Below are positions 45,944-58,932 of a DNA stretch of 64,000 nucleotides, piece by piece (position 1 is the first letter of the stretch; the number at the start of each line of letters is the position of its first letter). The stretch spans positions 6,450,501 to 6,514,500 of the forward strand of contig CM040086.1 in assembly GCA_022496805.1 (NCBI GenBank), read 5' to 3'. Origin of the DNA: Pohlia nutans. Its lineage: Eukaryota; Streptophyta; Bryopsida; Bryales; Mniaceae. The notes under the pieces are model-generated. The model did not search any database, was not told where the DNA came from, and saw nothing but the letters and a program-made list of their open reading frames with translations. The translations under genes were made by a program, and so were the position numbers.

Positions 45944-47990
45944 GAACATTGTGCAGGTTATGATTGAAAATTCACTAATTATAAGAAACATATCTACATA
46001 ATTTTAACGGCGTGGTTATTTTTATGAGGTAGCTATAAGCGGCCCTTGTGAGACTCTGAAATTCTAATAGAATATGACCTACTTTACACTTGACTTTACA
46101 TTGACATGAGGTGATGTTAGCATCTAGAGAATCACACATGTGATTAGTACTGAATCTTCAATCCTAACTCTTTATCGCCCAACGTTGTTGTGCAAAAATC
46201 TTACATATATGGTGTTTTTTCTCTTAAAAAACTCTGTTGAAATTAGGGATATTATTAATATTATAAATAAAAGCATAGCTTAATCAAACAAGTGACGGTT
46301 AAACCTTGGTAAGATCAAACCGTTGGATTGAAAGATCATAATATGTTTTTGAACTGTATAACACACTCAAAACGAGATTTTAGAGGGTGGGTGATTTCAA
46401 AATTAAATAGTATTTGGGTTCAATTTTCAAAAATGAAAGTGAAGCAATTCAACAATGACCTATGTCAACACCTCTCCAATTGCAATCATTCATGTCAAGA
46501 ATGGACTCACACATAATTATTGTGAATTTCATATGTGAGAGTGACTTATCCATATACGGTTTAGGTCAAAATTTATATGTATAAATATAAAAGGTGTTAG
46601 TACATTGATCAAGATCGGAATACATACACTAATGGAATATGAACAAGAGAACATGATCCAAAAAATAAAAGGAAATAAATTTTTTCCAAACACAAGAAAT
46701 ATCACAGTACGTGTGTTGTATTTGTTAATATTTGCAGTATTTTGATGTTTTGTAAATAGGTGTTTTGAGAGCTTCACAATTCTAAATCAAAATTTTATTT
46801 TTAAAGTTTGCGTGAGACAAAGCTCCACATCTGAATTTCAAACATTGGTGTTTGGTTTGGAGTAGATTTAAAAACATGCCTCAATGACCACATTATGGTT
46901 GCGTGGGTTGTAAAGGGTTAACAACAAGAATGTTGTTATAAGTTTCCTAGGGCTATGAAACTAAATACCACATAATAGAAGAATTAAATAGAGACAACAA
47001 ACAAATAAATTGAGACAATTGGAAGGAAAGTTAAAATCATGAATAAAGAATGAAATACATGGAAAGATGGCGTTGAAAGGAGTGATTAGAGAGAAGTTTG
47101 AAGTGGATTACTATTATGGTGACTATTGTAGGTTACTTGCAACTATGTTGCATTATCATTTTTGAACAACCAATGCCATTTTTTTTTTAAATTCAAAAAT
47201 TCATGTCATCTGTTTTATAAAAAAAAATCAATTTTGTATATTTTAAAACATTTGGCAACAATTTTTTTACATTTATATAGGTGCTCTCATTGTTACCTAC
47301 TGATACCACTATACCTATGTAGAACAGTCATTTGGAACATTTATAAGAATGTCTATAGAGTAGGGTTGTCATGTTTGACCACTCCATAAGATGTCAAAGA
47401 TAGACAACAGACCATGTCAAACAAACATATTTTCATAATATGCCCAAAATATTCTATATTATTCTAGGATATTTGAGAATGTTTCATCTAAGTATGTTTT
47501 TCAACATTTGTTTAATACGACACTAGACGTTAAACATTGAATATGACAAACATTGGTAAAAAAAGTGCCGAAGAAGACAACCTTGCTATAGAGTATTGGT
47601 ACAAAAATGTTGAGGAATTCAAAAATGAATTGAATGACATAAAAATTGAAAAATTAACAATTGAGTTGAACACTTAGAAGTATCAATCAAATGTTGAATA
47701 TTGTCTAAAAAATTAGAAATAATACTTAGAATAATACTTATAGATTCAATTTATAGATAAAAAGAAAAAAGAAATCTCAAAGATTTATAGATAAATCTCA
47801 AAAAACTTATAAAGACTTTTGAATATATATTCTTAAAAGACTTATAAAAAATAGAATGAGCTTAAGGAAGGGTTAGTTTGCACTTCATTACTTCAAAGCT
47901 AATTCCCCAACTCCATGGTACCTAATATTCAAATATTATTCCCATTGACAAGCATTCATTGTAGTATTGAGTCGCAAAATTGATGAAAAT
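45944..47990. other. Intergenic, no gene seen
   Basis: TAAAGGGTTAA at 46911-46921 looks like another TTAA-element right end without a clear left partner. Otherwise AT-rich and featureless. Confidence 0.45.
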
Positions 47991-48135
47991 TTTGTAATAG
48001 TATATGTCAAAATGACAACTTTGTAATAATATATGTCAGAGTGAAAACTTTTTAATAGTATATATTAAAGTGACAGCTTTGTAATAGTATATGTCACAAT
48101 GACAACTATGTAATAGTACACTTTAAAATGAAGCT
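47991..48135 (+). repeat. ~31-bp minisatellite, about five units
   Basis: Unit close to TTTGTAATAGTATATGTCAA followed by AATGACAAC, repeated with substitutions. No unique spacers, so not CRISPR-like. Confidence 0.8.
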
Positions 48136-49833
48136 TACCAAGTATAATTTCTACTATGCTTGGAAATTTTGAAAAATCCTAAAAATTTAAAGTCTCAATT
48201 GCAATTTGAAGTTGAAAGCCTATCACCATATATCTAAAAATAGAATGGTACAAAAGTTTAGTTTACACTAGAATGCTATATAGTTACAAATTTATAATGA
48301 TATATACCTATGTAAAAATTTCTTCACTTTTCAACCAAATTTTTATTGAATATAAATTTTCTTCACTTTTTCTTCAAAAGGTCATGATGGTAATTTGAAG
48401 TTATTACAAAAAAATCAAAATTTTTAAGACTTATTGAAAAGTGAAGAAATTTTTATAACAATAGGATTATAACAATAGGATTTAATATTTTATAACAATA
48501 GGATTCCAAACCCCCTATTATTTGGATCGAATTCTACACATACAATAAAAAAATTTGGAACTATGATGAGAGAGGACATTTGGCATTGTATGACGGAGGT
48601 AGTTCGATAAGAATCAAACAAAGAGAACTTACTTAAGATGTAAGGAAAAGAGCATCCAAAAGTATTTAGGAGCATTGGGGAAAATTATAGTAAAAACTTT
48701 AGTAGGGATAGAAAGTCTAAAACTTAATAATGTAATGTTTGAACAAGTTTACAATAATAAAAAAATTGAGTGGAGAGATATTTATCTTGACTTGTGCATG
48801 CAATTAGTCCTTAAGTTATTGAAAGTGCATTCAATGTTTACAATTGTCTCAATAATTGTAAATTTAAAGGAGTAAAAGGAATTTAAAGAACCTCCCTCAT
48901 TTCATCTCTAATCCTTGAATTCAGTTTATAAAAATTCAACTTAGAAGTAGTCAAAAGTGTGTTCTGAGCATAAGACCATAGAGGCATAGGACAAATTTTT
49001 TAACAACATGGAGCATTCAAATCATTCTATTTTTTTGTTGTTTTTAAATCAAAAACCTCTCAACAACATAAAAATGGCCCTTGATCTCAACATTAAAATT
49101 AAATATTGGCCATGCAATCATCAAAATAAATGTCATTTATAATTAAAGGACATAGCATCATTCCCCTCCCCTAATTTTTCCTCAAACCTATATTCCCTTC
49201 AATTTCATGAGCTTTAGTTTCCAAGCAATGGCATAACATTTTGTAGTCTCTGTGACTGCTGCCTCCCCCAAACAAAACGATGTGGAATATCCCACATCAT
49301 TTTATTCCCCCAATGAAATGATGTGAGATATTCCACATCACATCAATAGCTATGGGGGCAGGTGGCATTAAGCAAGAGCAACTAATTATGGTGAACAGTA
49401 ATTGAAAGCACTAAATCACAATTCAATAGTGCCATATAATTGGTTATTCGATTCAACAGCCCATTCATTTATAGATCATTGGTCACTCCATATATAAAGG
49501 TAGATGAAACTAACAGGGAGCCTTCTTGAAGGCTACTGAATGTTGTGAGTGGATCCCTGAGTACTACTCTATTCTCCCGCGAGTACTACTCTCCTCATCA
49601 ACGCGGTTTTATGAAATCAATGTGGGAGGATATATACTTTACTTGAATTCAAAAAATTATACATATAAATTCTTTTGTTTCTAAAAGCATTCTCATTCCA
49701 AATCCTTCAAAGCACCTTTTAAAGTACACTTTCATCTATAATTCAATTTGAAACGACTCAATCACACTCTCTATATGTACATGGTATATGTTTAATGGAC
49801 CAAACACAACTCTCACTTATTTAGAATATAGGA
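48136..49833. other. Intergenic, no gene seen; small tandem and palindromic motifs
   Basis: ATAACAATAGGATT occurs three times at 48456-48506. A palindromic ATGTGGAATATCCCACATCA region lies at 49278-49345. ATATATAAAGG near 49492 is TATA-like but leads to no gene. Confidence 0.45.
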
Positions 49834-50169
49834 CATTAGAAAAAATTTGAAGCGTACAGAGGGCTGCGAGTTCAAGGAAAAGGTCATGCACTAAAATAAT
49901 TCAATAATAATTAAATAATAAATCCTACATGGCCGAAATTCAGAGCCCTCCAATCATTGCAAGTAGGGGAAGAATACTTTGGGTGATTCATGCTGCATGA
50001 GTGAAGAGGGGTAAGTTGCTCCATGTGTCCACATGAGATGTGGCCGAGTACTCATCAAAACATTCCGCCACAGTATTATTATTAATATTTTATTAATATT
50101 TTATTAATTTCTTGCATGACCTTTTCCTTGAACTCGCAGCCCTCTGTACGCCTCAAATTTTTTCTAATG
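49834..50169. mobile_element. MITE with ~55-bp terminal inverted repeats, 336 bp
   Basis: CATTAGAAAAAATTTGARGC and GTACAGAGGGCTGCGAGTTC are present at the left and inverted at the right, continuing to AAGGAAAAGGTCATGCA. Target duplication not resolved; no transposase. Confidence 0.75.
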
Positions 50170-50289
50170 CAAAGTTTCATCACATGTGCATTCAAGTACA
50201 TGAATCTACTTAAATCTATTTTTAGAAGGTGATTTAAAGAATTCTCTAAACTCTCCAAATGTGACAGGTCTATTTTCCCTCGACACTAT

Positions 50290-50464
50290 CACTAGTAGAA
50301 ATCTTGTTTAATGTGACAAGTCTTTAAGAATTAAATGTCGGGAACAAGAAGTGCATAGTGATGCAAAGACCACTTTACGTTACTATGGACCCAGGCTATA
50401 GACTTGTTGTTTTGAACATTTAGTCATCAAAGACCTATCACATTAAACAAGATTTCTAATAATG
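50290..50464. mobile_element. Small CACTA-like element, 175 bp
   Basis: CACTAGTAGAAATCTTGTTT at the left and, inverted at the right, CATTATTAGAAATCTTGTTT, continuing AATGTGA. The flanking triplets TAT and AAT differ at one base. Confidence 0.6.
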
Positions 50465-51025
50465 AATTTAAGAATGTTTATCATCCAAATACTCTATATC
50501 AAATGGTTTAGAGGGTTTTATTGAGGATGCCCTAAGCAGATAGATCAATATAGAGGGACTTTTGAAATTTCAACTATGTCACATTATATTGTCAACAATT
50601 CTTATTGGACTTTTTAATGAATGATTTTAACACGAAAAGCTTGTTTAGAACTAGAAATATTGCACAATCCTACATAAAATTCCTAAAAGTGTAATTTATT
50701 GTTGAAGTGGTAGAAGACATTAGTAGAAAAGGACTTTTCTAATCAAAACATGGTGTGTTTTTTTAAGTCCTTTTAAGTACCTTTAAAGTGACAACTTCCA
50801 TAACTTAACTTAAATTGATATTTTGTTATTAATAAAATATTATGTTGATATTATGAATACAATATCAATATATTAATATCTTATCAATTTTAAATGAATT
50901 CATATTGATTGTTTGACTCATGTTGATTCAAACAACAAACACCAATGTAATAACTTCATAATAATTTAATCAAAATAACTTAGCTTTGCAACTTTACAAC
51001 AACATGAGGCATTGAATAGGATAGT
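50465..51025. other. Intergenic, no gene seen
   Basis: Nothing recognised. Confidence 0.5.
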
Positions 51026-51610
51026 TTAACCCTTAAATGTCCACAGCCCTCTCCAGATTTGGAGAATTGTAAAGATGCATTATAAAATGAAACTAATAGG
51101 GTTATTTTGGACTTGAGTGATGTATGAATAAAAGTTGTACATTATGAATTTTAGATTCTATCCATGCGGTTAAATCTATGATTGCTATCAACAATATTTT
51201 TGTATAAAATTTGGAACTTAAAATTCAAAATTCTTTTGTAATTTGATTACAAATAAGACATTGACAAACTATAGATTAAATTTGTTGTGATGGATTGAAA
51301 TGCAATACTTTAAGTGTAGTGATTTTTGAAGATATTTTGGTTCTTTAAATTTATGAGTTGACTTTTTCAAGAACACTTGAACTATTTTGAACTAAGATCT
51401 TATAATGTTTTGGTAAATTAGTGAAACATGAAATGAGGCATAAAAGTCTCACAAATCATCCCCTTTCTAATCAATTTACAAATTCATGAATCTAACTTCC
51501 CATAAAATCCACAGTAAAAAATCCACTCTGCGAAAAGCGCATACAAATAAGAAAAGTGAATGAAATTTGTGCATCATTCAAAAATGGACGCATGGGCAAT
51601 TAAGGATTAA
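51026..51610. mobile_element. TTAA-flanked MITE, type 1
   Basis: TTAACCCTTAAATGTCC left, GGCAATTAAGGATTAA right, 585 bp, with subterminal hairpin TCTCCA-GATT-TGGAGA. Same orientation as 18078-18674. Confidence 0.75.
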
Positions 51611-52098
51611 TCACTAATGAATATGACATTTATATACACTACTACATGATTTGGTTGCTCCCTACATTGAAATGTCACTGGACTTGGTGAAATAGCGCCA
51701 CTGCATAAAAATTGGGGACCTATCTTTATTGAGATGGAAAGCAATCCCTATCACTTTTCCACTCTAGATAACAAAGATGTTTGTTTTTACTTAAATGCAT
51801 GTTATAAGTTTCTTCATCTCTTGTTACATACTCTATACCGTATATAAAGAGGCAAAATTTTATCACCAAACGGAAGGCTAATGTGTAGGTCTTTCCAACC
51901 CTATGACGTGTTCATTATATTGTGATAACTTCATTGATTCATTCAACAAATAAGTAATTCTTCAAATACTTGATCATGCTTTACAAATATATTGGAAATA
52001 TTCCTAATAGTCCATGAAAATTCTAGAATATCCTAAGAACATCTTCTACATTAAAAGCTGTATGTGACATCTGTGAAGGACATGCCATCCATTTGTTA
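51611..52098. other. Intergenic, no gene seen
   Basis: Nothing recognised. Confidence 0.5.
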
Positions 52099-52372
52099 TT
52101 CTCATCTACATATGACAACCTTGTACCACATGAACTGGAAATCCACCATCAATGTTAACAAACATGAGAACCAAATCACGCATTGAAAATTAAGGTAAAA
52201 AGACATAATTAATGCAAAAATTGAGCATTTTTCTCTCATCTATATATGACAACCTTGTACCACATGGACTGGAAATCCACCATCAATGTTGACAAACATG
52301 ACAACCAAATCACACATTGAAAATGATGTAAAAAAGACATAATTAATGCAAAAATTGAGCATTTTCAACCAC
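52099..52372 (+). repeat. Tandem duplication, ~137-bp unit, two copies
   Basis: Both copies contain ATGACAACCTTGTACCACAT, GGAAATCCACCATCAATGTT and AATTAATGCAAAAATTGAGC. Few differences, so it is recent. Confidence 0.9.
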
Positions 52373-53402
52373 TTACCAGAGAACCAGAGTATGATGGCAC
52401 AGCCTCACTGCAACAACGTCACAGGGTGCAAGCAAGCAAGGGTCAACCTACGAGTAAGATGCTAGCTACTGCACTGCAATTAATTCTACAGAGACTGCAT
52501 GATCGAGGGAGGAAAGTAAACCAAGACCACATCCACATGATCATGATGCGTGGAGTTATGTCCAAGGGAGGCGTGGGTTTGCTACAACCCCTTACAGTCT
52601 GTTGCCAACCCCTCAAATGCGGAGACAAAAGGAAGGAAGAAGAAAAAAAAAAAAAAAAAACACAGGCTGATCAAAACTACTCTCTAGTTAGTCTGTCTGT
52701 CTGTCTGTCTGTCTGTCTACTTAAGTACCTGCTGATCAATTCAAACACCTACACACGCTTGCCTAGCTAACCTTCATGCGTAAATATTCTACTAATCAAC
52801 TAAAAAATGAGCTTCTATCTTATTGCAGATTGTTTTTTTTGTTGTAGTTCCAATGTGAAACAAATCACAGCATTCAGCCTAACTTGGTCAACTTCAACTT
52901 ACAGTGAGTCCTTCGATCACAGGACCCGTGTTATAAAAGTCAAGTCGACGTTTTTTCATGCAGCTCTTGATCATTTCTTTTTCAAGTATCGATCTCATGA
53001 AGTACGTCCCACACTTGGAAATTAAAACTCCTCATACAAGTCTCGGTTTTCCGTATTCTCATACCGCCATGCATCCATTGCCACAGATATATTCCTGCTC
53101 CGAATAAATCGATCGATCCTCGTTGTTGCTTCTACGAGACAGTCTTGAAATTCCTGGTTCCGATCACTGTTGCAGTAGGAATCTCATGAAAATACGGTCA
53201 GATGCTTCACAGTCGTTCATCCACGCAGCAGCTCCCAAGTTCAAAATCAAAGAAAAGTGACGCACGTGTTCCCGCCAGGTACAGCTCCGACTGCATGCCC
53301 AGTTTGGAAACTCCACTAAAAAGGTAACCCTGATGAAATTCAAAACAATCTAATACATGGAATTATGTGTGAGGAATTGAGAGGGAATGATCGATGGCCG
53401 GC
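52373..53402 (-). other. Downstream (3') region of the LBD gene; TCTG microsatellite
   Basis: An A-run (~52646-52660) and a TCTG microsatellite (~52692-52718). No other gene recognised; part is probably the LBD 3' UTR. Confidence 0.45.
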
Positions 53403-56400
53403 CTATTTCCGGCGGAGGAGGGACGCCAGAGCTTGCAGTTCGCCCTCGTCGGGTTGATCGCCCATGCCGCCGCTGCGGGACTTCTGCAGCGACTCCAGGA
53501 GGCTCTGCTCCGTGGCCATGGGCTCCAGGCTGCTGGACGGCATGCCCATGTCGTAGTGGTGCTGCATGCCCTGGAAGTAGCTGCCCTCTTCCGGCTTCAC
53601 GCGCTGCTGCGATCCATACGGGCCCTGCCCACCTGCACTGGAGCCCCCGGGCATCCCCATCGACAGCCCCGCCGTCGGTGACAAGTGCGAATGCTCTCCC
53701 AGGTGCTGCTGCATGTAGTCCGGCGCTTGCGTTGCCGGCGACCCGAACGCCACCATTCGTTGTTGCTGGTGATGCTGGTGGTGGTGCGTTTGATGCAGAT
53801 GCGTGTGTCGATCTGCTAGTTGTGTTTGCACCATCGCTAACTCTTGCTGCAAACTGGCCACCTGAAAACAAAACACAGTACAGTACAGTACATTGACTGA
53901 GCGCATTAATTAATGGCTCTCGATACATGCAGCAGTAAGAATGAGGAGCATATTCGTATCACTGGACCCATTAACTCCCCGAATACACCACATGAAATTA
54001 TGGAGTTCCGGATCTATATAACTCTCAGAACGTACTGCAAGCTAACGAACTACCCGCAATTAAGGTCGGCCAGCGATACATCTAACAAGGCTGCTGATCT
54101 TGTAGTATCGGGAACCTCATCTCCGCCAATTTACCCCGTGGCTACATTCTACAGGGATAATACACGGGAGGTTTCCGATACTACATTCTAGCCGTGGTTT
54201 TTACATATTAACTTCTCCTGGTTGTCGATAAATGTCTGGACAACAGAAGCTCAGCAGCTGTACTGGCGACGGAGAAAGATACATAGTACTCGTAATCACG
54301 CTCAGGATTTATCATGGCAATCGGATCGATATGAAAATGGTCACCGAAGGGACGTCTCTATTGTATTCTGTTTAAAAAAGACAATGGAAAGGTGTCTCTA
54401 GACTGGCTTTTGGCAATCGTTGATGCGAAGGACTAGCTAGTCACAGAAATAGTATGAGTCGATTTCCAGACCACTAAAGAAACGGATGATCGATTTCAGC
54501 GAGAAAGCAAAGTTAATACTACTCTCTGAGATAGTGAGATCCCGGGCATTTCAACCAACTGTCATCAAGCAGCTGTTGCCTGCCATTGATATTGGGGTGT
54601 CACCAAATGTACGATGCGTTCTAGCATTACATCGGTTACCATCTCCTCATGAATGATTTTTACCACATTGTACATTTTGAGAAGAAGGCGCAACAGAAGT
54701 ACTATCAGCTTATCAGAGAATCTTTACTAACACTCTGGGTTCACCCACTTCTACAACAAGCTACTAACACCCCTAGCTAGCGGTGACATGACCTTTGCAG
54801 AACAGAAAATTTGGTCAATGCATCAATACCCTGCCATGTTCGTCAAAGTAAGAAAACTATCCACTATGACGTACGGTTTTCCAAGTCTTCTGATTGATGA
54901 AGCACAACTTATGAGTTTTGTGCAAATCCAAATGGTCACATTAATTGTAACCTAGCTCTTCATTTAATTAATTAATTACCGAGCTACGAAACTACTGTAC
55001 GTTTGTTGAAGGCGAAACACATTACATATTGCTAGAGAGTGCTGGGACTTTTAATTTCTAATCGTAACTTGAAATCTTTTATAACGGACCCGGTGGGGAT
55101 CCCGCGGCAAAGCGCCAGTCCTAGTTCTGAAACACATTTCAGTTGATGCGACGCTGGTACAGGAGGGTAAATTAGTACTACACGGAATAAACTGTCAGGG
55201 CTCTTAATTACGTCGCCTAAGATTTCATAAATCGTTGCATTGCACTGTGAAGTATGAACTCACAGTTCAGTTTGATGATCCCAACTAAACTGCAGGCGTT
55301 CTAGTCGAAATCATGGCCTGGTCACTTTGAACTGCATAGTCTAGAATGGGTTTAATACTAAGAATATTTATGCAAGTTAAGTCCCGGAGGTTTCCACCAT
55401 TCTAGACTACTTCACACTCGCCTGCAGGAGATCGAAACCCGATCCTTTATCGTCATTAAATCCCAGTACGCTGTATCCATTAATTGGAGAATGCCAGGTA
55501 GTTGGAAATGTAACGAAGGTTGAGATCTAGAACCGTATAAGGCTAGGCCGCTAGCTAGGGTACGTGTATCTGCATGTACAACCAGTAAACTGGGCCTATC
55601 AATATAATAACCTCGGTCCCTAGTCAATGATCGAATTCATCTGTCACCACTCGCAACAATATTTGGGTGTCAGACTCACAGCAGTGATCCCTCTGCCCCT
55701 AAACTACGTTGCAGGATTGATTAAGGTCCAGACAGTTGGACCACATCTGATATCGAGCCTACGTACGATTCCGACTTGCGCTAGCAAGTTCCCCATTATT
55801 GTGCGTCGATCGAACAGTCACTAGAAACCTGTGTGACTAATTCGTTGGCTCCGCAACTTCCGACCTTGATTAGCTGTACGCTAAGTAATCACTAGAGTGT
55901 CGCACCAATATTGCGGACATTCAACTACGAGGATTATTTAGTCCGGGCTCCTGAGATTTGTCCATGACAATGCTTGATTGTTCTGAACATTCATCCGTCG
56001 CTGTAAGCTCGTGGATCCAGTACGATCAGACAACAGGCGATTGATCACTTCAAGGCCCAGTGACTGGATTCTATGGCCGCTATCAATCATTTAATTTCTT
56101 AGTCGCTATGAACGAAGCAGCCAGGAGCTCCATGATCGCTTGCTCGCTTCCAGATCAATTGACCGCCTCTACTATTTGATTTTCGATGCAGTCATCTTGC
56201 GACTAGAAAGGGAACAGGTTCCTTGCCCGGGGCTTAAATCGAATAATCCACCGGTACCTAGAGTTTGTGAGACGATTGTAATTCATACGCTACGGAAACC
56301 ACTCTACATAGTATAGTCGGCACCGCCTCTTGCAGTAGAAGTCATAAAATCTATGGAGTGGTAATCGAAATAATGTGTCTCAGTGGTTGCAGTATTCACT

Positions 56401-57245
56401 CGGGGTCCAGGACTGTAACGCCACCATTCATAGAACTGGGGAGGTAAGCAATCGAGTATTGCGGTGAGAACCCGATAGTGTTAGGGTCAAAATCTAGCGG
56501 CACAAATTGCTTGAGCTCGGTTTAAGTTGAAGCGCTGGAGAGATCGCTCTACAATAGCCAGCGAATACGAGAGTACGAGTAACTAATAATCTCAGTACTG
56601 AAACCCGTTTTTTATGAACACTCCGAAAACTGTGGGCTCCGGCCGCAAAACTAGTACTCTTTTGGTACGCCGTCCCCACGACTGAATGGCTCCAGTGCAG
56701 TCCGCTCTTACGACAACTTGCAGCCAGGCTAGCTTTCCATGCACTCACTCACTAATAATGATGCCCGCCGCTGCATTTGAGGAGTTGACTGAGTACGTGA
56801 CGACAAACCCGACCAAGGCGGCGATGGGGAAATGAAGTCCTTGCCACTTGAGTTTTTCCAGAGAATTGATTCGCAGCCCATGAAGGTAGACCCGAAACGC
56901 AAGCACTCCTACGATTGCGGAAGGGTTTGATTGAAAGAATTCTGAGCGTACCTGTTGCTGGAGAGCAAAAATGGTGGCGACGCAGCCATAGACGGGATCC
57001 GACAGGCGCGCCTGCGCCTCGTAACTAATGGTGAGCACGGCATCGCTGCGTCTCGGCGCGGGAATATGCAACAGCAGCTTGGCCACATTACTTGCGCCGA
57101 ACACCTTGTGCACGGCGGCGAACTTGGCCGCGCCTTGCTCAGCGCCGAAGTACGGCGCAAAGATGCAGCCGCGCACGCACTTGCGGCGCAGGAACTTGCA
57201 GGCGCCGCAGGGGGCTCCACTCCCGGCTCCAGTGCTACTGCTCAT
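53403..57245 (-). CDS. Class I LBD (LOB-domain) transcription factor
   Basis: Two exons on the minus strand: 57245-56952 and 53861-53403, 250 codons, one 3.1-kb GT-AG intron (56951-53862). Plant-specific DNA-binding factor acting in organ-boundary, root and vascular development in its family. The N-terminal LOB domain has C13-X2-C16-X6-C23-X3-C27, the GAS block with [12 protein letters not shown], and DPVYGC. The class I coiled coil L-X6-L-X3-L-X6-L is formed only after splicing (FAL|...[13 protein letters not shown]), which confirms the intron. The C-terminus is His/Gln/Ser-rich with an acidic tail ending in LLRRK. Sequence is nearest in feel to the LBD16/18/29/30 group. The start is the only ATG before the C block; an open GC-rich frame without ATG runs 172 codons upstream of it. 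Confidence 0.93.
53862..56951 (-). other. LBD intron 1, 3.1 kb
   Basis: Donor CAG|GTACGC, acceptor TTTTCAG|GTGGCC, phase 0. Base composition is more balanced than the rest of the non-coding window. I saw none of the TTAA, CACTA, hAT or PIF-like elements that crowd other stretches of this size. Confidence 0.8.
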
Positions 57246-57761
57246 GGATCCGCCTGGGGCGTTGTATCCGCCCTGAGCGCGGCGACTGGCGTAGTCCACC
57301 TGAGCCGCTGCGGAGCTCCTCGCGCGCGCGGCCTCTGATGCGCTCCTCGCCGCCTTGTCCAAGTCCCCAGCCGCATCGGGCGCGCCCGCCACGTTGGGGG
57401 CGGAGTCCGTGTCGACGCCCTCCGATCTCGTGGACGAGTCCGCCTGCGCCCAATTGTTGTTGTTATTATTCGAGTTGTCCTTGGACGAATCCTGCTGCTT
57501 GCCTGTGTCGCCCCACGGCGGCTGCGTTTCCAGATCCTTGGCGCTGGCCCAACTCCCGAGATCCTCCCGGCTAGCCTCGCGGTTCCACGTCTCGAGCTCC
57601 TGCCGGTCGCGGAGAGCGTCGTCGCTCTCCTGCGACGCCTGCCGCTTGCCTCGCTGCTGCTGCTCCACTTGGCCGGCCAGTGCTTCCTGGGCGCCCCACC
57701 CCGCACCCGCGTCGTCGTCGTCTCGCCGCAGCGTGATACCACCTGGAGTCGCCAGCCTGAA
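57246..57761 (-). other. Leader of the LBD gene with a long in-frame open stretch
   Basis: 172 codons open in phase with the LBD start, bounded upstream by TAG (57764-57762), with no ATG. The sequence is Ser/Asn/Asp/Ala-rich. It is either a GC-rich leader that happens to be open or an N-terminal extension started at a non-AUG codon such as GTG at 57668. Confidence 0.5.
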
Positions 57762-58563
57762 CTACTACTTCCACAATAATACAACTCTTTCTTTGCCTCG
57801 CCTTTGGAGGGCGACTCATATTACTCTAGTGCTGAGTTTCATACTACCCTCCACCGCTCTCGTTGACTCTCAACTCACTAGTAGAACCACTGCAACAAGC
57901 ATGATCATCCTGGAAAAAAAATACCCAAAAAATAACGTACGAACGACGGACCGGCGATGATATTAACTTAGACGCCCTGGTATTGATAGATGATTCAGCT
58001 TCGTGCATGTCCGAATGATTACGCTTGGACCGGAGGCCAGTAGTTGTCCGGGTGAGCATTTAAGGTGGCCCTGAGATTCCTGGGGGGATTCCTAGCTAGC
58101 TCGCACCTTCGGCCTCAAGTAACAGCCGAGCACTGTAGTATCTTCCTGGCGAAGGAAGAAACGAGTAAGCTCGCACTGTACGCGGGTCCGTCGCGCCCCA
58201 GCCACCTCTCACAGGTAGCTATATAACAACTTGAATGTTTGCTTGCTCGCTTGCTTGCATCGCTTGGCTTGGCTCCCCAGGCACTGCTCAAGTTACTAGT
58301 GACCAGTGCGTCGAGGTGGTTTTATCTGTTCCCTTTTTGCCATTTGTTCAAGGACGCCGCTATGGGGCCTAATAAGACACCTCGTGGACCCCAGCCCCAT
58401 CGCATTCATTGGTCTAGGTTCTTGTGTTAATTATTTTGATTACTTTGGAATTGTTATCCTCAGCTGCTCCCTGCTCCTGCCTCACCATATATGATTCTAC
58501 TACTGTATAATTATCACGGGCTTCACCGTTCCTCTTCTAATGGAGTCAGTGTAGTTTTGTGCA
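57762..58563. promoter_or_regulatory. Upstream region of the LBD gene
   Basis: The minus strand has TTATATAGC near 58227-58219, a TATA-like motif that would give a leader of nearly 1 kb. No other gene recognised. Confidence 0.3.
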
Positions 58564-58566
58564 CAA

Positions 58567-58929
58567 GGGCCGCTTCACACTATGGCCGTCCAAGTCGAGA
58601 GGCCGTGGGATTAAGAGTCCAAACTTTGTTGAGAGTCCAAAGAAATCTACTGAAAATAGGCATAAAATATAGTTTTCATTTTTTATGAAAAGAAATCGAC
58701 GGCCTCTCGACCATAGTGACAGGTCTTGCAAAGTGTAGGACCCAAACTTCCTCTCAAGAGGCTGTCAGCTTGGTCAAAAAGTGTTGCCATGTAAGCATTT
58801 TGAAGGTCCACGGCCTTTGGACTTTGGCCTCTAATGTGAAGGGTCGAGAGGCCGAAACCATGGTTTCTTGCAATTTGATTGGTGGAAATCGACGGCCTCT
58901 CGACCTTTGGCCAAAGTGTGAAGCGGCCC
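58567..58929. mobile_element. PIF/Harbinger-like MITE, 363 bp, copy 2
   Basis: GGGCCGCTTCACACTATGG at the left and CAAAGTGTGAAGCGGCCC at the right. The flanking triplets CAA and TAA differ at one base. Same length as and inverted relative of 34775-35137. Lies in the upstream region of the LBD gene. Confidence 0.8.
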
Positions 58930-58932
58930 TAA

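Noticed and set aside
47991..48135. Regular 31-bp repeats as a possible CRISPR array
   Set aside because: Units are contiguous with no unique spacers, in a plant nuclear context.
53387..57574. Long plus-strand frames across 53387-53896 and 57092-57574
   Set aside because: They are antisense shadows of the GC-rich LBD exons and leader; their proteins are Arg/Ala/Pro-rich without domains.
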